Source: Calliopum simillimum
Taxonomy: Eukaryota; Arthropoda; Insecta; Diptera; Lauxaniidae
DNA length: 64,000 nt
Assembly (NCBI GenBank): GCA_951812925.1
Contig: OX638370.1
Location: forward strand, 119,984,897 to 120,048,896
Direction of reading: 5' to 3'
Shown here one piece after another: positions 1-11,550 of the stretch (position 1 is its first letter; each line of letters starts with the position of its first letter). Below the pieces are notes generated by a model. The model made no database searches, was not told where the DNA came from, and saw nothing but the letters and a program-made list of their open reading frames with translations. A program made the position numbers and the translations under genes.

Positions 1-284
1 CAATTGCATAATGAATTGTGAAATAAGATAATACATCGTATATTAATACACCAAAATATTTAGCATTTAAGCTTTTGAGTATTCCAAGTTAATTCACTTT
101 GTAAGTAAAATGGTTAGAGTTTGTATGGGTATATTTGATTTTGATGACTTTTGAATGCAATTGTCATTGCTAATAATTTTGAGCGTTGAGTTTTTAGCTG
201 TTTTGAGTGATGCATTCGATATCTAATCGCCTCTAATTTTCTAAGCTCGGCAAATATCGAATGATATCGGAAAGAAAATATTAA

Positions 285-1551
285 ATACCCTACACTGCAG
301 TATTTTTCACTCAGTTGTTGCTCATAGCTTGCATTTATAGTTTTTAGTGAAATTTGGTAAAGCGTTTTGAAGCTTTTGCTAATATGGGAGGTGGCACGCC
401 TCTTTTAGTATAGCATTTTGAAACTTTTGCTTTTATAGGAGGTGCCACGCCCTCTTGTCTGATTTCAACCAGTTTTTGCTCAGAGCTTGCACTTATAGAT
501 ATTTAATTCGATTATCTTAAAAAACGCTTTCAGTATAACGTTTTGAAGCTTTTGCTTGTATGGAAGGTGCCACGCCCACTTGTCTGTTCTCGTCCAGTTT
601 TTGTTGAGAACTTGTATTTATAGTTCTTGGTGTCGATTATCTCAAAAAACACGTTCGGTATGACGTTCTAAAGCTTTTGCTTATATGGGAGTTACCACGC
701 CCTCTTGTTCGAATTTGCCTAGTTTTTGCTCAGAGCTTGTGCTTAGAATTCATAGTATTTATATGTATTTTGGTTGCATTAGCGTGAAAAATTAGTGATG
801 AACAAACCAAGACCAAGTCCATAGCAGTTTTGGTCTTGGTCTTGGTTTTGATATTGAGTCTTGGTCTTGCTCTTGATCTTGATCTTGCTTATTAAGTCTT
901 GGTCTCGGTCTTGGTCTTATTCTTTTCAGAGATATTGAGTATTCAAAACCATAGTTTTCTAAAGCAGTTGGGTTTTTAAGATGCCAAAATTCAAATCGAG
1001 AGATGATTTTATCTTCAAAACGGGCGTGAAATATCTTTAAACTATAAATTAGCAAGACTGAAAAGCAGTCTTGGTCTTGACAATTATCGTGAGCAAGACC
1101 AAGACCATAGCAGTCTTGGTCTTGGTCTTGCAAAAATATCACCATCTTGGTCTTGGTCTCGCAAAATTAGCAAGACCAAGAACAAGACGCAAGACCAAGA
1201 CTAATTTTGCTCATCACTATGAAAAATACTCCAAAAGTTGCATTTTGAAGAAATTTTTTGTATGGGCGGTGGGCGTGTCCGTAAATCGATTTCGCTGATT
1301 TTCAATTTCACTGGCTAACTTTAACGACGAAGGCAGTGTACCAAATTTCATTGAATTATCTTGTTCAGTTTTCCCAGAAAATGTATTTCCACGCACACCC
1401 AGCCACCCAGCCAGTCATCCAGCCAGACAGACGGATATGGCTCAGGAGGTGACGTTGATCAAAAGTATATATACTTTTCTATATCTGCCACGTCTTCTTC
1501 TCCCCGTTACAAACGGAAGGAAAAAGTTAATATACCCTGGGTGTAGGGTAT
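285..1551 (+). mobile_element. TE-A: DNA-transposon-like repeat with GTGTAGGGTAT inverted ends
   Basis: The left end reads ATACCCTACAC (285-295) and the right end reads GTGTAGGGTAT (1541-1551), an 11-bp terminal inverted repeat. The left half carries about five degenerate direct repeats built on GGAGGTGCCACGCCC and TTTTTGCTCAGAGCTTG. The right half carries a TATATACTTTTCTATATCTG block close to the end. Partial copies occur at 15105-15444, 19470-20157 (minus), 30115-30395 and 55709-56066, which defines a dispersed non-autonomous family. I see no transposase. This copy is itself interrupted by a hAT-like insertion at 793-1219. The superfamily is unknown. Confidence 0.65.
793..1219. mobile_element. 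hAT-like MITE with GGTCTT-rich interior and 8-bp target duplication
   Basis: The ends are inverted: TAGTGATGAACAAA at the left and its complement, read from TTTGCTCATCACTA, at the right. The 8-bp direct repeat TGAAAAAT flanks it at 785-792 and 1220-1227. Other TE-A copies (near 19755-19775 and 55885-55900) lack the insert and have only one TGAAAAAT-like site, so they act as natural empty sites. The interior is mostly GGTCTT/AAGACC hexamer satellite on both arms, with about 150 bp of unique sequence between. An 8-bp duplication and a YAGNG-type end suit the hAT superfamily. A partial second copy is at 39790-40075. Confidence 0.7.
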
Positions 1552-2817
1552 AAAAATTGGTGACAAATGCAATACCGAATTAAAGGAAATTTAACGAAGA
1601 TTCCAAAAAAAATTATAATAGGATATGTTAATAGGACATTTATTATACTACAATGGCCACCAAAGTCAATTATTAAATTAAATTAGGAAAAAAATTAATT
1701 AGTGTTGACATGCAAAAAAGTGGGCGTGGCACTATTTAAAACCGCTAATTTCTCGTCCGGTTCATCAAAATATGTTGTACAGTTTGCGAGAACTAACATT
1801 TAACATTCAGTTCAGAGTTGCCTAATGGCATGTATACTCCATACATTTAATTTCCTTGTCTTCAGGGGTAAAATCTCTTAAATCTTCATTAAAATTACTT
1901 TCGTTTTCGAGTATTATTGGACCAAAGTTATCAATTGCTGAACAGTGGGTGTATCATTTCTTCGATGACGTCTTTTTATCGTATCTTACAAGTCGTTGAT
2001 AGCCGTTATAGTCGTTCAGAAGCCAATGCGGTTAAGTCCAAAAAACTAAAATTGAGAAAATATGTGTTTTTAATTTTGTTTGTTTTTAATTCTTCTGAAA
2101 TTATATTACAAAACATTCAAAAGCTATTAGAAAAAGCGTTGTTTGACAAGGAAAACATGAAGATTTCGGGAGATCATTCAATAGCCGAGAAGAATATTAT
2201 TCATTATTCTGAAATTTGCAAAAATCAGAGAATACGAAAAAAGGGACTTATCCGCATTGGCATCTGGGCGACTCAAGTAGTACGCGCCTACCAAATTTCA
2301 TCAAAATACCTTGAATAGTTTACGATATATGGCCAGATTAAATTTAAAATTTAGTGTGGTGCTACGCCTCCTCCTGAGAATCTACCAAGTCAAAGCCTCT
2401 ATCTAACATTATTTGAAGTTTCTTTAAAATCGCTATAGCCGTTCTCGAGAAAAAAAATTGGCCACAGATATTCAAAAGTATTTACATACATAATTCCAGT
2501 TTTAACTCGTATAAGAAGAGAAGAAGCAATCCAATTCGCAATTTCAAGCCTTATATTTCGGCTTAACAATTTTTGTATGATATAATGAAATTGGCCACTT
2601 CATTTATTCAAAATTCTGATTGATATTAATTCAATTGTTTCTGATGAAAATTTTCCAAACTCTTGAAAAATAGCTAAATCCTTAAGCCTTTACTGTCATC
2701 ACATTGCATAGAAATCACACTTGAACAGTTTTCCACTTATTTTCCCATTTCAAAATAAATGTTTTTTTCTTTTCTCATTTTTCTCATTTATTCATTATTT
2801 GTTACTTTTCATTTTAG
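1552..2817. other. AT-rich intron sequence of the syntrophin gene
   Basis: Probably part of a long intron upstream of the exon at 2818. Segments around 1720-1800 and 2270-2420 contain a GTGGGCGTGGCACT or GGTGCTACGCC motif followed by ATCAAAATA. The same kind of sequence occurs at 8340-8900, so this is old repeat material. No coding exon with convincing splice sites was found. Confidence 0.4.
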
Positions 2818-4135
2818 CGCAAAACTTTCGCTGTTTCGCATCATGGCAAAAGTGGTGGTCTCACACTCGACTGGCAGTCGGGTTTCTCACTGGCAGAGGG
2901 AGCTGATTCGGCCATTGTGTGGCAATATAAATTTTCACAGCTACGCGGTTCTAGTGATGATGGAAAATCAAAATTAAAACTACATTTTCAGGATCATGAA
3001 ACGCGTGCAATTGAAACTAAAGTGAGTAAAAATAGCAATAAAATACTTAAACTTAAGGGGTTGGGGTAAAATGTAGATGTTGCGCTGTAGTGAGTGAATT
3101 GGGAAAAAGTAGTAAGAGAAAGTAAAGGATGAATTCTAAAGAATTTATGTTCTGTGCATATGGGGTAGTAAGGAGGAAATTTTGTGAAGCAGCTGCATGA
3201 AAAACAAAATCATAAATATTTGAATATCAAAAAAATTACAAAGTTGCATATTAAATATTTTATGCAGCTCAACTGCTTACAATTAATATTCCTTTACTTA
3301 ACCACAACATTGCTCAACAGTTCAGTCTTCACTCTGCTTACGAATACTGCTCTTTTACTTTTGCTGCCTCACTATGGTTAAATGTTAACTCTGTTTTATT
3401 AGTATTTTTTTATGCTTCATTTTTTCAAATTACTAACTTTTAAAACTAATGGTATTTTGAGGTTATGATGATAAAATGATTTTTAGGTTATATGTTTAAT
3501 TTTCTCGCACTTGCTACAGTTGTTGATTCATAATGAAACTTTTGCGTTCTTCTTTCTCCTTTTCTATGATATTACTTTAATTAGAGTAGAGTATGCTTTC
3601 GAAAAGTTTTCTTAAGAGCTTTTTCAATTAAATTGTAATTAATAAGTTTTTTTATTATTTTTACTATATTCAGTTAAAAAAAAAAATGCTAACGTAATGA
3701 TTCTGAAAATTTCAAAAAGAATGTAATGTTCTTGATGAATTTTCTAAAGTAGATTTCTGCGGCGGTACGAAAATCGCCGTAGATAATTCTGGCATATATG
3801 ATTTGACTGTTTTTTATTCTTTTTAATTTATGAACATTTTTTTTTAAATATTTTCGTATTGTTAAAACTTTTATGAAAATTTCTTTAAAAAATTAATACA
3901 TCAAAAAAAGTATCTAATTGCAAATGTTTTTCTGTTTTGTTTCTTTTCTTGTATCTTCCCAAAAAAAAAAATTGTATAATATTAATTAAACAAAAATTCG
4001 ACTTACTTAACCCATAAACTACAGGAGCTAGAATGTCAGGTGCTGCAAAGTTTGCTATTTTGCATGCATGCATTTTTGACCGCAAAAGTTGCTTCAGTCG
4101 ATCCAGCATTTTTGAGTTCAATACAACAGACTTAA
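2818..4135 (+). CDS. Syn2: gamma-syntrophin (Syntrophin-like 2), last two coding exons
   Basis: Two exons join in frame. 2818-3021 has acceptor TTTTAG and donor GTGAGT, 68 codons, phase 0. 4025-4135 has acceptor CTACAG, 36 codons, then stop TAA. The first exon encodes GLTLDWQSGF, then WQYKFSQLRGSSDDGKSKLK and ends AIETK. The second starts ELECQVLQSLLFCMHAFL and continues TAKVASVDPAFL. This is the C-terminal PH/SU region of gamma-syntrophins, where the vertebrate proteins carry a closely similar FSQL-G-SSDDGK and AAKVASVDP. Syntrophins are cytoplasmic adaptors that bind dystrophin and dystrobrevin and bring signalling proteins to the membrane through a PDZ domain, which would lie upstream and is not in this window. 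AATAAA follows at once after the stop. Orthology to fly Syn2 is inferred from this C-terminus only. Confidence 0.88.
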
Positions 4136-5043
4136 ATTATAAATAAAAAAATTTTAATTCAACATTAAACTATATTTTAACTATAAACATACATAAACAA
4201 AGTAAAATTTGCAAAAAAAAAAAAAGTAGAAACGTAGGTAACAAAATTTAAATTTTAATATAAACATAAATATTTATTACAATTATAGCTTATACTTTAT
4301 ATATTTACATGAAATACAAACATTATAATTAGTAATTATTAGAAACTAAATTAAAATCTAGGCGGAAAATGATAACAAGTAAGTTAAGCTTAGCTAATAC
4401 TACTTATTACTATTTTAAATAATATTTTATTAAAACAAACACAACTTGCATTATGCTTGAATTCTCATATATGAACATATTATTTATGTTTTAAAACTCC
4501 AATTAGTCAAAAAAAAAATAATAATTAACTGTCGCAAATCAGTTTAAAAAAACCCGCTTTAGAATAATATTCAACACTAATACATTAGAGTGGAGTGATA
4601 CACATACGTAATATTTTCGATATCTAATCAAGAACAACAGGGTTCTATCTGCTGAACTTTTGTTCTTTGATAATGTACGAGTAATAGCCACTCTAACGCC
4701 AAGAATATAAGCCGTTTGTTTTGAAAGTAGCCCAAGTGCGATTTTTAAAAAAAATAAATTGGGACTTGTAATCTTTTAAGTTTTACGAAACCCTTTTAGG
4801 GGAAGTTCATTAATCACGTGAGCTGTTTTTCTTCCAATTTTTGAGCCCACTTCCCCTTGGTGAGATTTGGTGAGATTTTGTTGTACTCTATCCGTTAACT
4901 CTTAAGATATATAGTTTCTGAGCGATGGTTCTAAATATATCTATTTTTTTCGATCTCAACCGTTCAATCGTTGTTTTATATGTATTGCGTCAGTTTGTTG
5001 AAGTTAGGTTAGAGTGCTATAAAAAAATCTTCATTTATTCTTT
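4136..5043. other. AT-rich 3' flank of the syntrophin gene
   Basis: Contains the syntrophin 3'UTR (AATAAA from 4141) and then very AT-rich sequence with poly-A and poly-T runs. No open frame or splice pattern was seen. The last part (about 4880-5043) may already be decayed mariner sequence that continues into the remnant at 5044. Confidence 0.4.
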
Positions 5044-5237
5044 CTACGTTTTAAAATTCTTTAGTTCATATCTCATAAGTAAAAGCTTAGGATTATCGTA
5101 ATGGATCCACTTTTCATCGCCAGCGTGCGTGCGTTGTGCTTCAACCGCTTTTTTCTTCAAATGGAAGCACAAAAGTAAACCTTCCCGCGAATTTCGTTTT
5201 GATGGAACGAAAGTCGACATGTTCACAGAGAAAAAAT
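5044..5237 (-). pseudogene. mariner transposase fragment
   Basis: The minus strand encodes KKAVEAQRTHAGDEKWIHYD followed by NPK. GDEKWIHYDN is the hallmark around the first catalytic aspartate of mariner-type DDD transposases. Only this core segment (about 60 codons) remains, with degenerate flanks and no helix-turn-helix region. It is cut at 5237 by the left end of the large palindrome. Sequence resuming at 8037 beyond the palindrome contains a mariner-like end (GTGTACCAGCGATCTATTGA), so the palindrome landed inside this element. Confidence 0.7.
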
Positions 5238-8036
5238 ATATGGGCCATTCCATCAATTGGCGACATGGTTTTGTACCCGTGGTTCTCCGATTTTGACCAA
5301 ACTATAGAATATCATAATATAGACCAGAAGAAGAATATCCGTCAACTTTTTAGTGGTCAAAGTTGCTCCACTGTTTTTTGGCGCGCAATTCAAATTTCGA
5401 TCAAACGAAAAAATGACTATTTCTTTTATTTTTTAACGACCTGAAAATTGAGTGCAAGAAATTTTGAAGTTATACAATTCTATGTAAAAAAATCTCAGCT
5501 TTCCGATAAAAATATTCTCAAAATCCAAAAAAATTTTCAAAATCCAAAAAAAACCATTTTTTTTCCAAAAAACCAGTTTTTTGTGCTTTTCCCCCAACTT
5601 TTTTTCAAAATTGACTTTTCCATTCGATTCCTCGTTCAATTTTACATAAGTATCAGTGTTCAAAAATATGGGACTCTGATCCCATGAACAGCAAAAAAAA
5701 TCCAAAGTTATCGCTACACGGCGCAGTCTGTTCGCTTAGAAGGTTGTGTGCAGGAGGCAAATAACACTATGCAACAAATGAGTAAAAATTTTTTCCCCAG
5801 GGAATGCCATTATTCATTTTATATGTAAAATGGGCTGCTGATTCCGAAAATTGCATTATTTTTTTTTTTTTATTTCGTGTCGTTTTTGAGATATCGGTCA
5901 TTTTCGGTTTTCGGACCAAAAAAAAGAGATAGGCCCATTTAAATACAAATATCTCAAGAACCAATATTTGTGTTCAAACGTATTATATCTCATATTAAAG
6001 ATAATTAAATTACCTCCAAATGATATTCACATTACTTTTTGGTTGGTTTGTTAGTTTCGGCGGAATAAATTGATTTCTAAAAAAAACATTTTTTTTTTTC
6101 GAAAAAATTAACAAAAAATCAAAATCAACTGCAGATTTATACAAGAAAAAATAACTTTTTTATAATTTTTCTTTCTTTTGTATCATAGACTATATTTGTA
6201 AAGAAAATAAGATACCATTTAAAAAAATCGATGGAAAAATGTAAAAGTTGTATACAATTCATTGAAAAGTTACCAAAATGCGTTTTTCCCAATTTTTTTG
6301 TTTTTATGTAATAAACTGTTCGATAATATGAAACTTTTTGTAAAACACATGAGAAAATCCAAAAAATTCTTAAAGTAGGCGTTAAAATAAAATACCCGTG
6401 TCTCGTCGTTTTTCTCCAGCACGTCAGATTTTTTTTTAATCGATTCTTGAAGTTTTTTAATCCACTGTACATGAAAAATACAAAAATAGCGCATTCTTGT
6501 GTTAAATCGATGAATTAAACTATATGATCCTTACATTTGAGGTGTATTATGTGTTCAGTAAACTTATGCAGGATATTACGAGGAATATTTTTGTAGACAA
6601 TTTTAACCCTCTAAGACCCTTACATTTAGGTCAAAATGACCCACATGTGGGGGTTTTAGAGGGTTAAAATTGTCTACAAAAATATTCCTCGTAATATCCT
6701 GCATAAGTTTACTAAACACATGATACACCTCAAATGTAAGGAACATATAGTTATTTGCATCGATTTAACATAAGAATGCGTTATTTTTGTTTTTTTCATG
6801 TACAGTGGATGAAAAAAACTTCAAAAATCGATTAAAAAAAAATCTGACGTGCTGGAGAAAAACGACGAGACACGGGTATTTTATTTTAACGCCTACTTTA
6901 AGAATTTTTTGGATTTTCTCATGTGTTTTACAAAAAGTTTCATATTATCGAACAGTTTATTACATAAAAACGAAAAAATAGGGAAAAACGCATTTTGGTA
7001 ACTTTTCAATGAATTGTATACAACTTTTACATTTTTCCATCGATTTTTTTAAATGGTATCTTATTTTCTTTACAAATATATAGTCTATGATACAAAAGAA
7101 AGAAAAATTATAAAAAAGTTATTTCTTCTTGTATAAATCTGCAGTTGATTTTGATTTTTTGTTAATTTATTCGAAAAAAAAAAAATGTTTTTTTTTAGAA
7201 ATCAATTTATTTCGCCGAAACTAACAAACCAACCAAAAAGTAATGTGAATATCATTTGGAGGTAATTTAATTATCTTTAATATGAGATATAATACGTTTG
7301 AACACAAATATTGGTTCTTGAGATATTTGTATTTAAATGGACCTATCTCTTTTTTTTGGTCCGAAAACCGAAAATGACCGATATCTCAAAAACGACACGA
7401 AATAAAAAAAAAAAAATAATGCAATTTTCGGAATCAGCAGCCCATTTTACATATAAAATGAATAATGGCATTCCCTGGGGAAAAAATTTTTACTCATTTG
7501 TTGCATAGTGTTATTTGCCTCCTGCACACAACCTTCTAAGCGAACAGACTGCGCCGTGTAGCGATAACTTTGGATTTTTTTTGCTGTTCATGGGATCAGA
7601 GTCCCATATTTTTGAACACTGATACTTATGTAAAATTGAACGAGGAATCGAATGGAAAAGTCAATTTTGAAAAAAAGTTGGGGGAAAAGCACAAAAAACT
7701 GGTTTTTTGGAAAAAAAATGGTTTTTTTGGATTTTGAAAATTTTTTTGGATTTTGAGAATATTTTTATCGGAAAGCTGAGATTTTTTTACATAGAATTGT
7801 ATAACTTCAAAATTTCTTGCACTCAATTTTCAGGTCGTTAAAAAATAAAAGAAATAGTCATTTTTTCGTTTGATCGAAATTTGAATTGCGCGCCAAAAAA
7901 CAGTGGAGCAACTTTGACCACTAAAAAGTTGACGGATATTCTTCTTCTGGTCTATATTATGATATTCTATAGTTTGGTCAAAATCGGAGAACCACGGGTA
8001 CAAAACCATGTCGCCAATTGATGGAATGGCCCATAT
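5238..8036. repeat. 2.8 kb near-perfect palindrome (foldback element)
   Basis: Sequence from ATATGGGCCATTCC at 5238 is mirrored by GGAATGGCCCATAT ending at 8036. The mirror holds along about 1.37 kb per arm with only scattered differences, for example the GTACCCGTGG/CCACGGGTAC blocks. The symmetry centre is near 6636, with TTTTAACCCTCTAA at 6601 facing TTAGAGGGTTAAAA at 6656 and about 41 bp between. Both arms contain the same small open frames in mirror image, which shows those frames are not genes. I recognise no transposase. It resembles foldback or long-TIR elements. A shorter relative sits at 51833-52345. Confidence 0.9.
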
Positions 8037-8165
8037 GTTGTTTGCACTTCAGTGTAATGACACACACTGAAAAATGAAGCTTAGACAATGTGCTTTGAAA
8101 TGAATATAGTCACAGGTGTACCAGCGATCTATTGATAGTTACGCCATCTCTTAGAAAACCTTCAA
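8037..8165. mobile_element. distal part of the mariner remnant
   Basis: Directly after the palindrome the sequence TTGTTTGCACTTCAGTGTAA continues the disrupted mariner element. It ends with GTGTACCAGCGATCTATTGA and GTTACGCCATCTC, which look like a mariner terminal region. It has no coding content. Confidence 0.45.
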
Positions 8166-11100
8166 AACTAATTCCAACACCCAATATTAGTTTTAATAAA
8201 TATTCTTGTCTTTTAAGAAATTAAATAGAAAATAATAAATGCTGAATGTACGATTATTAAAATATGAATTTCATTGTTGAATGCGTGTTTTTTCGGCCGT
8301 TGCTACTCAAAAACTGATCTTTCGTCATTTCTTTTGTATTGGCGTTGCCACCTTTCTTTTATAAGCTATACAAAATATTTTGATGAAACTTGGTACATGG
8401 ATGCCGATTGTCAATACAATTCAATGGACGAAAAGTGCGCGGCATTATAGTAACTGAAAATTTGAAATTGTTGTTTCTTAAAAACGGCTCCAATGATATC
8501 TATCAAAGCTTAGAAAGTATTACCTCTGATAGCGAGCAATAGAGCGATTAATATAGCGAAAAACGGCGTGGCACCGCATACAAAATTTTAATTCGCTATA
8601 AAAAGAAAACTAATAAAGCAATCTATTTGAAATTAATTATTTTAACTAAAAAATCGGAGAAATATCACCAGTAGGCGAGGCACTTCCCGTAGAACTTAAG
8701 CACGTTAAATGTGATTTATCGCAAACTGAAAGAGATAGTTGTATGAAAATTGTTCTATAGTTTCAGACCATCAATATCATATATTATACAAAAAGTAGCC
8801 GGTATACAATATAAAGCCACGCCCACTTTTTAGGAACTGCAATATTTGAATTCTGAGCTATTGAGCTGATTTCAACAAGCATGGTTTCATTCTGCAAAAA
8901 TTTGATCAAAGGTTAAAAGGCAATAATTATTCTTAATTCTACTATATAAAAACAACGTCTGTCAGTCTGTGTCTCCTTAACTCGAGAACCATTCGTCCGA
9001 TTTGCATGATTTTTTCTTTTCTTTATAGATATTTTGCATGGCAAGGTTTTAAAATATATTTTATTTCGAAAGACCCTCGGCTTCGTCCAGGTTTATGGAA
9101 AATCCCATAATTCAAAAATTAGTTATCCAATTTGAATGATTTTTTGCTTGCGAAGACATGCTATCAGGTGAGATTCCGGTACAAATTCTGATTTGAAATA
9201 TCTTTGGCATCGCCTGGAATATTAAAAAATGCTGATACCGGCACAAATAACATCCGCTGGAAAAAATGTCCAATAAAGGTATATAAAAAAAAACCTTCTG
9301 AGAATGTGTGATAGATATATGGATGAGAATAGGCACATACTTTTTTAAAGGGTTTCGGTTCGCTCCCAGGCAATTAGTTTTCTAATATCTCTGAAATGTG
9401 TTTTTGGATTTAAATAAAATTTCGTAAATGGGTTATTGTTTTAGTTGAGTTTTCTTTGCAAATTTGCCACGTTCTTGATTTTTCTCAGTGCAACTTGAGC
9501 ATTTCCAACTTTTTTCAGTTATTTTCTGTTTCACAACACAACTCGATACTTTTCGATGTTATTAAATATTTTTTGACAACTGACATTTGATACTTTTAAA
9601 TCCGATAATTATTCAAGAATTATTCTACATTTTTCGAAACTTATCGTATTTTTTCGATAATAACGATTTTTTTTGATGATCTTCTACAATTTTGCAATCC
9701 TTTTCAGTAATTTTCGATTTTTATTAAAAATATTTTTCAACCCTTTTGATATAACATGTTTAACTTTTTTGAAGGTTTTGAATATTTTAGGATTGCTTAG
9801 CTGTTTTTCAAATCATATTAAACTTTCCAACTTTTTTCGATGATTTTTGGAATTTCGATACATTCTTATTTTTTCCGATGAAAGCTTGCAGGCGAAAAGA
9901 AATTAATTAATTGTATAACTTAACACAACTGTCGACCGCGCGGGGATCCGCTTCCAAGTACTATATTATCTTGAATAAATAATACCGGGCAGTTTTTCCG
10001 AGAATATTTATTCACGATAACCCCCTACATGTATGGGACATCGTTCGTACTAAGTATCACCAACATTTTAAAGAAAAAGGAAGACTACATTCACTTTCAA
10101 AATAAACGGCTCATATATTCACAATGTCTTCTGTATTCTTTGCTAAACTTCAATTATTTTGACAAAAAAAAAAAAAAAAAACAATTTGAAATCACAGTAA
10201 ACCTTATACTAAAATATATACTTACTTATTTGTGCACTTTAACGAAAATTTAATTTTCGTTTTTAAAATGAAATTTGTTATAATCATTTGAAATTAGTGT
10301 GTTTTATCAAAATTAAGTTATTGTTTCCCTATACTCGTATATAAATAGTTACACTGTTAATTGTTTAAAAGTAATTGTAGTTATGTAGACTTTTGTGTAG
10401 TTAGTCAATCAATAATCTTACCCAACTTCATGTATAAAGTAATAATTCCAAATATGTATATTTGCCGTTTCGAAAAAATCACAAAAAATTTGAATTCAAA
10501 ATAAACGCTTTATTTTGAGCATTGTCATTGTCAGCTAACAATCTTCAACGCCGGATGATATGGAACATCATAAACTACACTCTTTATAAGCAATTTATAA
10601 ATCAGTTAAGCATCTTCATATTGAATGAAACCTTCAGTCATTATTTGTATATTTCTGCAATTCTTTTCGAATACGTCTAGGTTCATAGGCTTTTTACTCC
10701 TCCCTCTATGACTACAATTCAAAATTTGTGTTGAGTGGTAAGGGTCATGAAATGTTTCAATACAAAATATGTGGATGGAGACTTTTATTGATAGTCGAAA
10801 ATTTTATAAATTTTCCTTAATTTATTTTCATGAAATTTCGAAAAGATTGTTTCATATTTATATTATTTTTCTAATTTTTCTTAATTTTATTATCATGTTT
10901 TTTTTTTAATTTCTTAAAACGATATCCTTCACATATACCATGTATACTATGTCAAATAGTTAATATAAAACTAAAAAAAGAACTCAGCTACAAGTAAAAA
11001 ACATACATATATATATAAAATAAATATTATATAAAACAGAAATCTGAAAATAATAAAATGATTTATTATTAAATGTCAACGCATCTCATCAACATCGTCA

Positions 11101-11256
11101 TATCAAGTACAGAAACGAAATAAAATAAAACGAATCAAAATATAAAAGAACATAAAAACATAAGTACTACCCCATGAAAAAAATATATCCATACATAAAC
11201 ATGCATATATATATATATATATATAAATATATTTACATTAATTACACACATAAGGA
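8166..11256. other. AT-rich repeat-derived spacer without a recognised gene
   Basis: 8340-8900 resembles the repeat material at 1720-2420 (TGATGAAACTTGGTACATGG, CCACGCCCAC). 8935-9110 holds an AACGTCTGTCAGTCTGTGTC block plus ACTCGAGAACCATTCGTCCG, wording common at ends of insect dispersed repeats. 9440-9900 is TTTTTCGA-rich low-complexity sequence. A short GC island with SalI-like and BamHI-like sites sits near 9930-9952. 11195-11230 is a TA microsatellite. No open frame is credible. Confidence 0.4.
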
Positions 11257-11291
11257 TTACCCACATAGTTGTAGCTTCTTCCAGACATAAA
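11257..11291 (-). CDS. possible alternative terminal exon, unknown gene
   Basis: On the minus strand TTTTTACAG is followed by an open stretch reading YVWKKLQLCG and a TAA stop. The acceptor phase (two bases complete the split codon) equals that of the candidate terminal exon at 11551-11726, so either could end the same transcript. It is too short to identify and may be chance. Confidence 0.25.
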
Positions 11292-11550
11292 CTGTAAAAA
11301 TAAATAAGAATACAATAAACTAAATCAGTTCGGGAATATTAGATCTTGATTGAGATTTAACTAAAAATTCAAAATACCTATGAAATTCTCATACAACCAC
11401 TGCATTAGATAGGACAGTTCGTAAACTGTAAACTTTTCCAAACGGCGTTTCCAAAAATTAAACATTTCGTACTTACTTACTGATATCATATGCTATTACA
11501 GTTCATAAAGGCTTAAAGGTTGTTGCTTAAATATGTATGTCCGAAATAAT

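Noticed and set aside
792..1298. Open frames rich in the residues QDQD or PRPR
   Set aside because: These are translations of the GGTCTT hexamer satellite inside the hAT-like MITE.
6137..7508. Open frames of 64-111 codons in the large palindrome
   Set aside because: The same frames appear in mirror image in both arms and consist of A/T-rich Lys, Phe, Ile and Asn codons. They follow from the palindrome and show no family motif.
9930..9952. GC-rich GTCGACCGCGCGGGGATCCG, which looks like a cloning polylinker
   Set aside because: Only about 20 bp with no vector sequence on either side. It could be natural or an assembly scar; it is not enough to claim contamination.
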